In this document: piece after piece, positions 51,575-60,561 of the stretch
How the letters are laid out: each line of letters begins with the position of its first letter
Position numbering within the stretch: position 1 is the first letter of the stretch
Assembly: GCA_009917455.1 (NCBI GenBank)
Contig: QZDS01000001.1
Location: 124,001-188,000 of the forward strand
DNA: 64,000 bases
From: a bacterium 1xD8-48
GTDB lineage: Bacteria; Bacillota; Clostridia; Lachnospirales; Lachnospiraceae
Reading direction: 5' to 3'
Made by a program: the position numbers and the translations under genes
The notes under the pieces: generated by a model
Databases searched by the model: none
Seen by the model: only the letters and a program-made list of their open reading frames with translations
Told to the model about the DNA's origin: nothing

Positions 51575-54322
51575 TTACTTTTTCTCTGTTTCCTGCCTGT
51601 TTAATGCGTCAAGTACCGTCTTAAAAAGCTCCGTCCCCTCCGGCGGCATCACCGCTGTCAGCTCGCTGATTGTCATGCCGTAGGCAAATTCAATCATGGG
51701 ACCGTCCAGCATTCCCGGCATGTACCGGTTAAAAAGCTCTACCGCCAGGGCTTCCTGCACAAGGGCGCCCAGCGTGGTATCCATAGTAAATCTCTCCACC
51801 TCAAGCTTCGTCCCGGTTTCATACTCATAGTGCCATTCTCCCGAGCCGAGAGAAAAGCCTTCTTCTTTCTCCGGCAGATAAACCTGCGCCGTGGTATTGG
51901 CCGGGACGGTTATGTCAACCGTAATTTTCCCGTCTTTACAGCTCCATGCGCTTCTTACCATGCCGTAAACCGAATCAAAGGCCGCGTCCACGCCGGTGAT
52001 TCCTTTGATAAAACCGGGGCGAATCATAATTTCCTTATATCCGGGCTTTAATGGGCTGATTCCCGCCAGCTTTTCATACATCCAGTCGCCGATGGAGCCG
52101 TATGCATAGTGGTTTAAGCTGTTCATTCCCGACTCGTCAAAGCTGCCGTCCGGCATAATGGAGTTCCATCTCTCCCATATGGTGGTTGCGCCTTTTTTTA
52201 CCGCGTAAAGCCAGGACGGATAATCCTCCTTCAGGAAAAGAGTTCCCGCAAGGTCATGCATACCGTTTTCCGATAACGCATGGCACAGATAAGGCGTTCC
52301 CACAAAGCCGGTGGACAGATGGTTTTTGTGGTTGGCAATATTGGCTGCCAGTGATTTTGCAATTCTCTCCCGGTATTTTTCCTGTGCAAGATGGAAATGC
52401 AGCGCCAACACGCAGCCCGTCTGTGTTTCGCTTACCAGCCGGCCCGTTCTTGTGACGTATTCCTCGTCGAAGCGTTTTACAATCTCCTCATGGAGCTTTC
52501 GGTATTTACCGGCGTCCTCTTTATGTCCAAGCACCCCTGCCGCCTTGCTTACAATATCCGCGGAATACGCATAATAGGCGTTTGCCACCAGATATTTGTC
52601 CGTCGCCCCCGTCCTGTCGGCGCTTTCCTCCTTGTCAAGAGCCAGCCAGTCCCCGTATTGAAAGCCTGTCTGCCACAAACCGTTCTCCCCGCAATGGTCC
52701 GTGATATAGTCCACATATCCCTTCATGCTCCCGTACTGGTCTCTCAGCACCCTTTCGTCCCCGAACATCCGGTAAATTGTCCATGGAATGACAGTAGCCG
52801 CATCGCTCCAGGCAGCGGCAGCCTCCTGGTCCGCCAAAATATTGGGCACCACATGGGGCGGGCCGAACTCCTTTGTCTGTTCGCTTTTCAGGTCATGAAG
52901 CCATTTTGTGAAAAACAAAGCGGTTTCCATATTATAAGAAGCCGTCCGGCAGAAGACCTGGGCGTCTCCCGTCCATCCAAGCCGCTCGTCTCTCTGGGGA
53001 CAGTCCGTGGGAATATCCAGAAAATTGCTGCGCTGCCCCCACGTTATATTGCTTTGCAGCCGGTTTACCATTTCATTGGAGCAGGAAAACCGCCCTGTCA
53101 CCCTCATATCCGTATGTAAACTGCAGGCCGTAAAATCCGCCGGGTCAATCTCCTCCATCCCCTCCACACAAATATAGCGGAATCCGTGAAAGGTAAAATG
53201 GGGCAGAAAGGTCTGCTTTGTCCCGTCACAGATATAGGTGTCCGTTGATTTTGCCTGACGCAGCGTTTCCGGGTAAAAATTCCCGTCCTTATCCAGCGTT
53301 TCCGCATGGCGGATAACAATTTTCTGCCCGGCCTTTCCCTGAACCCTTACCTCCACGATACCGGCCATGTTCTGACCAAAATCCAGAACCTTTTCCCCCT
53401 TCGGCGTCACAATCAGCTCTTTTGCCGCTATGCGGTTTGTAATTCTCACCGGTTCGCATTCCTGGGCCGTAAGGTTTTCCATGGGATAGGAAAAAGGAAC
53501 CGCCGAAAAAGCTTTGCTCTCCTTAAAGGTACTGTCGATGGTCTCTCCCATGTAAATTTCGCTGTATCGTATGGAGCCTGTTTTCACCGTCCAGTCCGTA
53601 TCCGTTCCGATAACCTCTTTCGTGCCGTCCTCATAGATAATATGGAGCTCCGCCAGCGCCGCAACCTGACTGCCGTAGTGGGCAGGCGTGCAGGTAAAAC
53701 CGAAAATCCCCTTATACCAGCCGTTTCCCACGGTAATTTCCAGAAGATTCTCCTTTTCTCCGGCAAGCAGCTCCGTCACGTCATAGGTCTGGTATTGCAG
53801 ACGTTTCCTGTAATTTGTCCAACCCGGCGCAAAAAACGCATCGCCGGCCTTCTTCCCGTTTACATGGATTTCATAAACGCCCAGAGCCGTCGCATAGATG
53901 CGGGCGCGCTTTACCCCTTTGCGGAGAGAAAAGGGTTTTGCAAATACGGGACAGGCCGTCTCCTCCTCTCCGAAAGGATGGGTAATCCACTTCCCCTGAA
54001 AATTTTCTCCGGCAAGCAGGCCGGTTTCAAAGCAACCCGCCGCCTCGGCCACTTCATTGTGATTATCCCGCACAACCACCCGGTATTCATAAACCGATTC
54101 CGGCAGCAATGGCATGCCTCCATATTCCACAAGTACGGACTGCTCCGACTCCTGATAGCCGGAATCCCACGCCATCGCCCCCTGTGAAATCACCTGAATC
54201 TGATAGCCGTCCTGCATGGTATTTTTCTGCTCCGATTCCAGCTTCCAGGAAAACCGCGGAATGGAAACATCTATTCCCACGGGATTTTTCCGGTATTCCA
54301 CCCGTAAATCCGTAATCTGCAT
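51575..54322 (-). CDS. alpha-L-rhamnosidase, GH78
   Basis: 915 residues from the ATG at 54322, which follows GGAGAGGTG. No signal peptide, so intracellular. N-terminal fibronectin-like domains (DLRVEYRKNPVGIDVSIPRFSWKL) are followed by a rhamnose-binding module with FFAPGWTNYRKRLQYQTYDVT, then the (alpha/alpha)6 catalytic domain with QRSNFLDIPTDCPQRDERLGWTGDAQVF near 470-500, which contains the acid Glu in DERLGW, and TTIWERWNSIMPDG. A beta-domain and an unusual 70-residue helical tail complete it. It cleaves terminal L-rhamnose from glycosides. It is second in the GH5-GH78-symporter operon. Confidence 0.92.
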   Translation of the reverse strand: MQITDLRVEYRKNPVGIDVSIPRFSWKLESEQKNTMQDGYQIQVISQGAMAWDSGYQESEQSVLVEYGGMPLLPESVYEYRVVVRDNHNEVAEAAGCFETGLLAGENFQGKWITHPFGEEETACPVFAKPFSLRKGVKRARIYATALGVYEIHVNGKKAGDAFFAPGWTNYRKRLQYQTYDVTELLAGEKENLLEITVGNGWYKGIFGFTCTPAHYGSQVAALAELHIIYEDGTKEVIGTDTDWTVKTGSIRYSEIYMGETIDSTFKESKAFSAVPFSYPMENLTAQECEPVRITNRIAAKELIVTPKGEKVLDFGQNMAGIVEVRVQGKAGQKIVIRHAETLDKDGNFYPETLRQAKSTDTYICDGTKQTFLPHFTFHGFRYICVEGMEEIDPADFTACSLHTDMRVTGRFSCSNEMVNRLQSNITWGQRSNFLDIPTDCPQRDERLGWTGDAQVFCRTASYNMETALFFTKWLHDLKSEQTKEFGPPHVVPNILADQEAAAAWSDAATVIPWTIYRMFGDERVLRDQYGSMKGYVDYITDHCGENGLWQTGFQYGDWLALDKEESADRTGATDKYLVANAYYAYSADIVSKAAGVLGHKEDAGKYRKLHEEIVKRFDEEYVTRTGRLVSETQTGCVLALHFHLAQEKYRERIAKSLAANIANHKNHLSTGFVGTPYLCHALSENGMHDLAGTLFLKEDYPSWLYAVKKGATTIWERWNSIMPDGSFDESGMNSLNHYAYGSIGDWMYEKLAGISPLKPGYKEIMIRPGFIKGITGVDAAFDSVYGMVRSAWSCKDGKITVDITVPANTTAQVYLPEKEEGFSLGSGEWHYEYETGTKLEVERFTMDTTLGALVQEALAVELFNRYMPGMLDGPMIEFAYGMTISELTAVMPPEGTELFKTVLDALNRQETEKK

Positions 54323-54327
54323 ATCCG

Positions 54328-55749
54328 TCACCTCTCCTTTCTGATAAATACTGTGAGTATTCCTGTCTGCTTTGTCTTTAATAATACATGGCATGCTTCC
54401 TCGCCCGTCTTTTCCAGCCGGTAATCTGTTTCGCACGCTTTATCCCCGCTTCTTCCCTCTACGCTTTGGGGTATAAACGGACAGTAAATCCGGCTCTCGC
54501 CCTCCGCCGCCTCAAAAGTCATTTCAAAAGCCTTCCCCTCCTCGTCATAGTGATAAGCCATCAGCCTGCCTGCCGTTTCCGCCGGATAAGCTCTGCAAAG
54601 AGAGCTGAAATTTTCGTCCTCCTCCCGCTTCGGCTGATAATCCCAGTACGCAGAGCTCCACAGACAGGTTTCCAGAATCCCGTTCATATGCCGTATCAGA
54701 CCGTTAGTAAAAGGCTTCGAGGGAAATGCGCCCCATTCGCCCACAATTAAAGGAAGCTGCAGCTCCATTTGAGAGCGGCGCTTGTCGGCATACAGTCTCT
54801 CCACATTTTCCCTGCTGAAGCTCTCATAGCGGTCGGAATCCACCACCGAATCATACCCGTGCGGCGCATATATCTGACAGCCCTGACTTTCCTTATCCGC
54901 AGAAAGACGGCCTATTCCCGTACACACCGTGCTGCTGCAGTATATATTCCCTCCTGTGACGAGGGGCTTTTCGCTGTGCTTTTTGACAGCCTTATGCATC
55001 CTTCGGTAAAAGTCCATCAGCGTGGTACGGTCAAACTCCTGAAACTGCTCCGTCACAATTTCCATAAACGCCGCCTGTTCTTCCAGAGAAATCTTTTCGG
55101 GATGCGCCAAATCAAACTGCGGGTTCCGCTCCTTCATCCGCTCCGTTGCAAACCCGAAAGCATTGCGCGCAAGGCTTCCCATAAAAGGCTCGTTCATAGG
55201 CTCCCATCCGATGATATTTTCACAGCCGTCCAGATACTGTGCAATCTGCTCCCACATTTTCTCATAATGGGTAAGCACTCCCATTCCGTCCTCCACAGCC
55301 TTATCCGCCCAGAAATTATCCGCCGCCCGGATAATCGCCTCGCTTTGCAGGTACGCGTCATACCACATGGTACAGCCTTCCGGGTGATATGCCCCCTCGT
55401 CCAGCGTCGCCCAGTCCGGCGCGCCGTCCATAAATTTTCTTGCAAACAAATCCTGATGCATATCGACGATTACATATAGTCCGTATTTTTCAGCCAGCCC
55501 TATCGCGTCCCTGACCCGGCTTAAATAGTCCATATCATACTTTCCCGGTTCCGGCTCCACCCCGTCCCAGAAAATTCCGAACCGGATAAGATTAAATCCC
55601 ATCCTTTCAAAGGCCCGGAATGATTTATCCAAATCAGGAAAAATATATCCCTGCGCCCTGTCTTTGCAGACCACATTAATTCCGTTAAACAAAACCTGCT
55701 TCCCGTCAGGTGTCTGAAAGTCCATCCCCTTAATAAGAATCCGCTCCAT
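54328..55749 (-). CDS. GH5-family cellulase/endoglycosylceramidase-like hydrolase
   Basis: 473 residues, first gene of the operon. A TIM-barrel clan-A hydrolase: FNGINVVCKDRAQ near 23, GFNLIRFGIFWDGVEPEPGKYD near 50-72, VDMHQDLFARKF, acid/base Glu in IIGWEPMNEPFMG and nucleophile Glu in LIVGEWGAFPSK. The D-M-H-Q-D and WEPMNEP motifs resemble the endoglycoceramidase group of GH5. A small beta domain is at the C-terminus. No signal peptide is visible. With GH78 downstream it may process rhamnose- or glucose-decorated aglycones. Confidence 0.85.
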   Translation of the reverse strand: MERILIKGMDFQTPDGKQVLFNGINVVCKDRAQGYIFPDLDKSFRAFERMGFNLIRFGIFWDGVEPEPGKYDMDYLSRVRDAIGLAEKYGLYVIVDMHQDLFARKFMDGAPDWATLDEGAYHPEGCTMWYDAYLQSEAIIRAADNFWADKAVEDGMGVLTHYEKMWEQIAQYLDGCENIIGWEPMNEPFMGSLARNAFGFATERMKERNPQFDLAHPEKISLEEQAAFMEIVTEQFQEFDRTTLMDFYRRMHKAVKKHSEKPLVTGGNIYCSSTVCTGIGRLSADKESQGCQIYAPHGYDSVVDSDRYESFSRENVERLYADKRRSQMELQLPLIVGEWGAFPSKPFTNGLIRHMNGILETCLWSSAYWDYQPKREEDENFSSLCRAYPAETAGRLMAYHYDEEGKAFEMTFEAAEGESRIYCPFIPQSVEGRSGDKACETDYRLEKTGEEACHVLLKTKQTGILTVFIRKER

Positions 55750-55885
55750 AAAATCCCTCCTGTCTTTTACTGATTTTCAGGCTTCAAAGAATTTACAGGT
55801 TCATTTTATTTGCTTTTTCAGGCTTTGTATTGTAATTTTGCGCTCTATATTATAAAATTATATTACTTTAAATTTAAGGAGCGTT

Positions 55886-57085
55886 ATGATGGAGCATATT
55901 TATTCCTTTTGCCAGACTCTCTACAACTGTACTTACCTTCCCGTACATTATTATGAAAATGGCGCGCTGATGCTGGTTCTGCCGGACACTGGCTTTTCCT
56001 TTGACCTGGCGGCGGCCCATCTGCCGGAATTATCCGCCAGGGAAAAGGACGTCTCCTATCTGGTCACAAAGGAATTCAATTATTTCGGTCTTGTGCAGAA
56101 CAGGCAGACAGGACAAAGCGTTCTCATCGGGCCGGTGGTAAGCCTCATGCCCTCCTCCGCTTCTGTCAGGAATATTATGAAGGAATACGCTATTCCATCA
56201 GAATATAAAGAACAGCTCACGGAGCTGTACCGGTTTACCCCTGCGTATTCCTTTCATCAGTTCTGCCATTTTCTTGCTTTGTTTTATCAGGAATTATTTC
56301 ATGACGTGATTTCCATAGAAGCTTATCTGAATCTGCACTCCGCCTCGGAAAACTTCTCCCGGGCAAGTCTGCATTCGATGAAAAGCTATGATATCAAAGA
56401 GACGGAACAGTTTCACAACACCTACCACTATGAGCAGATGTACCTTGACTATATCCGCAGCGGCAACGTTGACGGGCTGAAAGCGTTTTTTTCAAACGCT
56501 TTCTCCATTCAGGCCGGACAGATTGCGGACAATACTTTAAGGCAGGCAAAAAATATCCTGATTGTCGCCGTCACCCTCGCCACACGGTGCGCCATTGAGG
56601 GCGGCCTCGATATTGAATCCGCCTATCAGCTCAGCGATATTTATATTCAGGAGGGAGAAAAGCTGCAAAGTGTAGACAGCCTCTATCAGCTCCAATACGA
56701 CATGCTTCTGGATTTTACCAGAAGGGTGGCATCGGCCCGGCTTCCCCAAAATACCACGCCGGATATTTTTAAATGTATCCAGTATATCAGGCGGCATACC
56801 AATCAGGCAATCTCCGTATCGGACGTGGCGGCCTACGCCGGCAAAAGCCGCTCGTACATTTCCCGCCGTTTTAAAGAAGAATCGGGCTTTGCCATAAGCG
56901 AGTTTATCATGCGCTGCAAGCTGGAAGAAGCCCGCTCCCTCCTTGCCTACACCGATAAATCCTTAAGCGAAATCAGCAATTACCTGTGTTTTTCCAGTCA
57001 GGCTTATTTTCAGAATGTATTTAAGAAAAAGTTCGGGATGCCTCCCGGGGAATACAGAAGGCACCCCGGAAGGAACCGAAAGTAG
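55886..57085 (+). CDS. AraC-family regulator of the GH5-GH78-symporter operon
   Basis: 399 residues; ATG codons at 55886 and 55889 both follow AAGGAG, the second with better spacing. The N-terminal 280 residues are a large helical sensing region with no known domain (long FHNTYHYEQMYLDYIRSGNVDGL helix block). The C-terminal 100 residues are two helix-turn-helix motifs (AISVSDVAAYAGKSRSYISRRFKEESG and KSLSEISNYLCFSSQAYFQNVFKKKFGMPPGEYRRHP). It is divergent from the GH5 gene across 136 bases, the usual place for its operator. Confidence 0.88.
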   Translation: MMEHIYSFCQTLYNCTYLPVHYYENGALMLVLPDTGFSFDLAAAHLPELSAREKDVSYLVTKEFNYFGLVQNRQTGQSVLIGPVVSLMPSSASVRNIMKEYAIPSEYKEQLTELYRFTPAYSFHQFCHFLALFYQELFHDVISIEAYLNLHSASENFSRASLHSMKSYDIKETEQFHNTYHYEQMYLDYIRSGNVDGLKAFFSNAFSIQAGQIADNTLRQAKNILIVAVTLATRCAIEGGLDIESAYQLSDIYIQEGEKLQSVDSLYQLQYDMLLDFTRRVASARLPQNTTPDIFKCIQYIRRHTNQAISVSDVAAYAGKSRSYISRRFKEESGFAISEFIMRCKLEEARSLLAYTDKSLSEISNYLCFSSQAYFQNVFKKKFGMPPGEYRRHPGRNRK

Positions 57086-57296
57086 AAAATATTTATTTTT
57101 CTCTGCAATAAAAACGTAATATCCGTCTATTTCATAAACTTTAACGCCTCCAAAAACAGAGGTCAGTTTATTTTTATACCAGTCAAGTCGCTTTGTAACC
57201 ATAACCAGCTTTCCGCCAATAGTTAATTTTTTGAATCCGCCCTCGATAAAATGCTTTGGAACAGAAAAATCTGCATGATACGGCGGATTACATTTC
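57080..57296 (-). pseudogene. RsmC-like methyltransferase C-terminal fragment
   Basis: Minus-strand frame with the N6/N2-methyltransferase motif NPPYHADFSVPKHFIEGGF, GGKLVMVTKRLDWYKNKL and FGGVKVYEIDGYYVFIAEKN, which is the C-terminal third of a class I RsmC/tRNA-type methyltransferase. The SAM-binding N-terminal part is missing and the fragment lies between the AraC stop and the DHHW stop. It overlaps the AraC 3' end. Confidence 0.7.
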
Positions 57297-57298
57297 CG

Positions 57299-58396
57299 TT
57301 ATTTCAGCGTTTCACTGTTATTGAGCACAAGGGTGCTGTACAAAAACAGCACGTCGCATCCCTCGAAATCCACAAACTTTCCCAGATTATCGGGGTTCAT
57401 ATACCGGATATCCGCCAGCGTAATCTCCGAGTAGCCGCTGGCAAGAAGCGGGGCCATGGCTGAACCGAAGGAATCCCGGAAAATGATAAGCCTTTTCCCC
57501 TCCCTGGCCAGAGGATTTTCAATGGTGACAAGGGACAGCGGCCCGGACAGAAACATTTCATAAGGGTCCTTTCCTTCGGCCTTCTCCATGCTGTATACCG
57601 GAATTTCCCTGCCGTTCTGCCAGTCATAGACCTTGCATGTGCTTATCGCCTCCCCTGTCAGATACTTCATCTCATCCGGCAAAAGTGGCAGCGCCGCCTG
57701 ACCGTAGTACACTCCGTAAAAATCCGCATCAAGAGTATGAACCACATATTCTTCCAGAAGCGCGGCTCCCATCCCCTCCGCCAGCCGCTTTGCCACGTCC
57801 GCAATCCGCTCCTGCCGCCAGTGGGTGTCGGTCTTATAGTAATCCTCCTTCTTAAGGAGGTCGGAAATCGTGATATACTCCGCAAAATCCGCTTCCCGCT
57901 TTACATAATCCTCAAAAGCCTGATAATCCATGGAAGGGCGTCCGCTTTCCTTTGCCAGAAAGCAGTTTTTGTCAGGGATTACCGACAGAAAAACCCTGTT
58001 CTCCTCCGTCAGATACTTTCCGCACACATACCGGAAACGCAAAAGGGCACGGTCAAGGGAAGCCGTGTTCATGGGATATTCCAGTTTGGAAAGAAAACCT
58101 TCCGAGACATAAATTCCGTTGTTGTCGCCCCGCCGGAAAATCTCTGCCGCCGTCAGCGCCTTTACCGTCCGAAGCTGTTCCCGGAAAGGAAAGGTATCCG
58201 CAGCAAAGGTCTCAAACCCGGACATAAAACGCCCATTCCACACCGTCTTTGCCGAAAGCTCCGGCATGGCGGACAGCCTCCGCCTTTCGCTGTCGGAATA
58301 ATTTTCCTTCGGATAAAATACGCACAGCAAAAAGCCCGCCGCAAAAAACAGGGCGAATATGATACATAGTATTTTGTCTTTTCTCCGTATATCCAT
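57299..58396 (-). CDS. DHHW-family (AlgX/SGNH-like) surface protein
   Basis: 365 residues from the ATG at 58396, behind AGGAGGG. An N-terminal membrane anchor (ILCIIFALFFAAGFLLCVF) is followed by ENYSDSERRRLSAMPELS, the family start motif, the catalytic D-x-H-W in YYKTDTHWRQE near 175, and the Ser region VIFRDSFGSAMAPLL. Such proteins act outside the membrane in acetylation of exported glycans and are encoded beside MBOAT proteins, as here (10 bases apart). The C-terminal half is duplicated as a relic at 49.6-50.1 kb. Confidence 0.85.
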   Translation of the reverse strand: MDIRRKDKILCIIFALFFAAGFLLCVFYPKENYSDSERRRLSAMPELSAKTVWNGRFMSGFETFAADTFPFREQLRTVKALTAAEIFRRGDNNGIYVSEGFLSKLEYPMNTASLDRALLRFRYVCGKYLTEENRVFLSVIPDKNCFLAKESGRPSMDYQAFEDYVKREADFAEYITISDLLKKEDYYKTDTHWRQERIADVAKRLAEGMGAALLEEYVVHTLDADFYGVYYGQAALPLLPDEMKYLTGEAISTCKVYDWQNGREIPVYSMEKAEGKDPYEMFLSGPLSLVTIENPLAREGKRLIIFRDSFGSAMAPLLASGYSEITLADIRYMNPDNLGKFVDFEGCDVLFLYSTLVLNNSETLK

Positions 58397-58408
58397 CACT
58401 TTCCCTCC

Positions 58409-59863
58409 TTAAAACCGAAAATATAAAAAGGGATTAAAGGAGCCGTCAACCAGATAGGCCGTCATTACCGCCATAAGCGCTAAAAGTACGACCGGTTCCG
58501 CCACAAACAAAATTTTCCTGCCTGCCGGCTTTTGAAAAAGACGCCCAAGCAACCCTTTCGCCGCCGGCGTCGCGCCCACGACTCCGCAAATCAAAAGAAC
58601 CCCAAAGCTTCTAAGATAATAGAGCGCCTCCGCCGACACCAGAGGAATTCCCCCTGCGCCAAAGAGCCCGCCGATATCTGAGAATGCCTGCGGCATGTTC
58701 TCTCCGTTAAAAATCACAAAGCTGACCATCACCAGAAACAGCACATAAAGCCGCGACATCACCCGGCTTTTCTTCAAATACTTTAAAAGCCACAATTTTT
58801 CCGCCATCAGAAGCACGGCAAAATACAGTCCCCAGATAATAAAATTCCACGCCGCGCCATGCCAGAAGCCTGTCAGCATCCACACCACAAAAATGTTAAA
58901 AAGCCAACGCGCCTTTCCCACACGGTTTCCGCCCATGGGAATATAGACATAATCCCGAAACCAGGAACCCAGGGTGATGTGCCACCTTCTCCAGAATTCA
59001 GTGATACTGGCGGAAATGTAAGGGTAATTGAAATTTTCCAGGAATTGAAATCCAAGCACCCTCCCCAGCCCAATTGCCATATCGCTGTAGCCGGAAAAGT
59101 CAAAGTAAATCTGCAGGGCAAGGGCTATGGCATACAGCCAGTAAAATAAAACCGCTTTCTCTGCGGACGCGCGGAATGCGCCGCACAGCTCGCCCAACTG
59201 ATTTGCCAGAAGGATTTTCTTTGCAAGCCCTGCCACAAAGCGGCGGACGCCTGCCGACGCCTCCTCCCAGGAATGCCTTCTTTCCCGCATCTGCCCGGCA
59301 ATTCCGGCGTACCGCACAATCGGCCCGGCAATGAGCTGCGGAAACATGGAGATGTAAGCCGCCAGATTCACCGGATTTTTCTCCGCCCTCTCTCCCCGGT
59401 AGACGTCCAGCGTATAGCTGATAATCTGGAAGGTATAAAAGCTGATGCCGATGGGGAGCGCCGCCTGTATGAGAGGCAGCTTATGCCCGGTAAGCGCGCC
59501 AAGGTTTTCGAGGAAAAAATTCCCGTATTTGAAATATAAAAGAAAGGAAAGGCTGATTCCCACCGACAAAAGACAGAAGATACGCCCGGCCTTTCCGCCT
59601 CTGTACTTTTCCAGAAGCAGTCCGAAAAAATAGCCGGACAAAATGGAAACGCCCATCAAAAATACATAGCGGGGCTCGCCCCAGGCATAAAATATCAGGC
59701 TGCCCAAAAGCAGGACAACATTTTTGCCCATGCCCGGCCTCCCCGAACGCGCTGCGTGCAATTTCCCCCCGGATAAAAACCGCTCCGCCAAATCCGGCGC
59801 AAAATAAAGTGCCAGCACCGGAGGCAGAAAATAATACAAAAAAGTGATACTTGAAAACAGCAT
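58409..59863 (-). CDS. MBOAT-family O-acyltransferase (AlgI/DltB-like)
   Basis: 484 residues with about ten helices. Key motifs are PIGISFYTFQIISYTLDVYRG, PQLIAGPIVRY, FDFSGYSDMAIGLGRVLGF, ITEFWRRWHITLGSWFRDYVYIPMGGNR and the catalytic His in LTGFWHGAAWNFIIWG near 320. The family moves acyl groups across the membrane to cell-surface polymers. It is co-transcribed with the DHHW gene and lies 23 bases after the DUF4358 gene. Confidence 0.92.
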   Translation of the reverse strand: MLFSSITFLYYFLPPVLALYFAPDLAERFLSGGKLHAARSGRPGMGKNVVLLLGSLIFYAWGEPRYVFLMGVSILSGYFFGLLLEKYRGGKAGRIFCLLSVGISLSFLLYFKYGNFFLENLGALTGHKLPLIQAALPIGISFYTFQIISYTLDVYRGERAEKNPVNLAAYISMFPQLIAGPIVRYAGIAGQMRERRHSWEEASAGVRRFVAGLAKKILLANQLGELCGAFRASAEKAVLFYWLYAIALALQIYFDFSGYSDMAIGLGRVLGFQFLENFNYPYISASITEFWRRWHITLGSWFRDYVYIPMGGNRVGKARWLFNIFVVWMLTGFWHGAAWNFIIWGLYFAVLLMAEKLWLLKYLKKSRVMSRLYVLFLVMVSFVIFNGENMPQAFSDIGGLFGAGGIPLVSAEALYYLRSFGVLLICGVVGATPAAKGLLGRLFQKPAGRKILFVAEPVVLLALMAVMTAYLVDGSFNPFLYFRF

Positions 59864-59886
59864 ATCAAAATTTCCCTGTCGCCTGC

Positions 59887-60471
59887 TTATTCTATGGGCG
59901 CTTCAATAATGACCTCCGCACCTTCAAGCGCCGAAAGCGCGTTGCTCTTAAATGTCTCTATGGTATCCGCCGCGCCGAAGGCCGTAATCACGTAGCTTCC
60001 GTCTACTTTAATAATTATCAGCGTATCCGGCTGTCCGCACATCCACTGTCTTCCAAGGATTTTGGTCTTTGCCTCCTCCGCAAAACTGTCCATATCCACG
60101 CCGTCCTTTAAACGGTAAGCCGCGCCGGTAAAAACGTTTCCGTTCATCATATGAACCATGGACGCCGCGTCGTCAATATCGGCGGCCATAGCCTGCGGCA
60201 GTCCCAGCGCATAGTCAAGCTCCTCCGTCTTGCTGATATCAAATTTTCCCGGCGCGTCCATCACCGGATTTTCCTGATTTCCCCCGTATACGGAAAACAA
60301 ATCCGCCTCCGCATATGTCCCGAATACTGCGTTTAAAACCTCGACTGCCTCCCCGTACTTAGAGGCGCCGGCCTCCGCTCCTTCTCCCGCAGACGAGTCC
60401 GCCTTGCCTCCGCACCCCATAAGAGCCGTCGTCATTACAACCGTCATAAAAAGTACTGTTAATTTTTTCAT
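59887..60471 (-). CDS. DUF4358 lipoprotein
   Basis: 194 residues from the ATG at 60471. The signal peptide ends in lipobox LMGC (about residues 17-20). The mature part (EAVEVLNAVFGTYAEADLFSVYGGN, LDYALGLPQAMAADIDDAASMVHMMNGNVFTGAAYRLKDG, TLIIIKVDGSYVITAFGAADTI) is the DUF4358 pattern, seen beside MBOAT/DHHW genes in many Clostridia. Function unknown; first gene of the three-gene acylation operon. Confidence 0.8.
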   Translation of the reverse strand: MKKLTVLFMTVVMTTALMGCGGKADSSAGEGAEAGASKYGEAVEVLNAVFGTYAEADLFSVYGGNQENPVMDAPGKFDISKTEELDYALGLPQAMAADIDDAASMVHMMNGNVFTGAAYRLKDGVDMDSFAEEAKTKILGRQWMCGQPDTLIIIKVDGSYVITAFGAADTIETFKSNALSALEGAEVIIEAPIE

Positions 60472-60561
60472 GTTTTTAATCCCCTTTCCCGGCAATTCAT
60501 TTTTACTGCTTTCATTGCCGCTTTAGCTTCCTATATAGTATACGTCATTTTTGAATGAATT

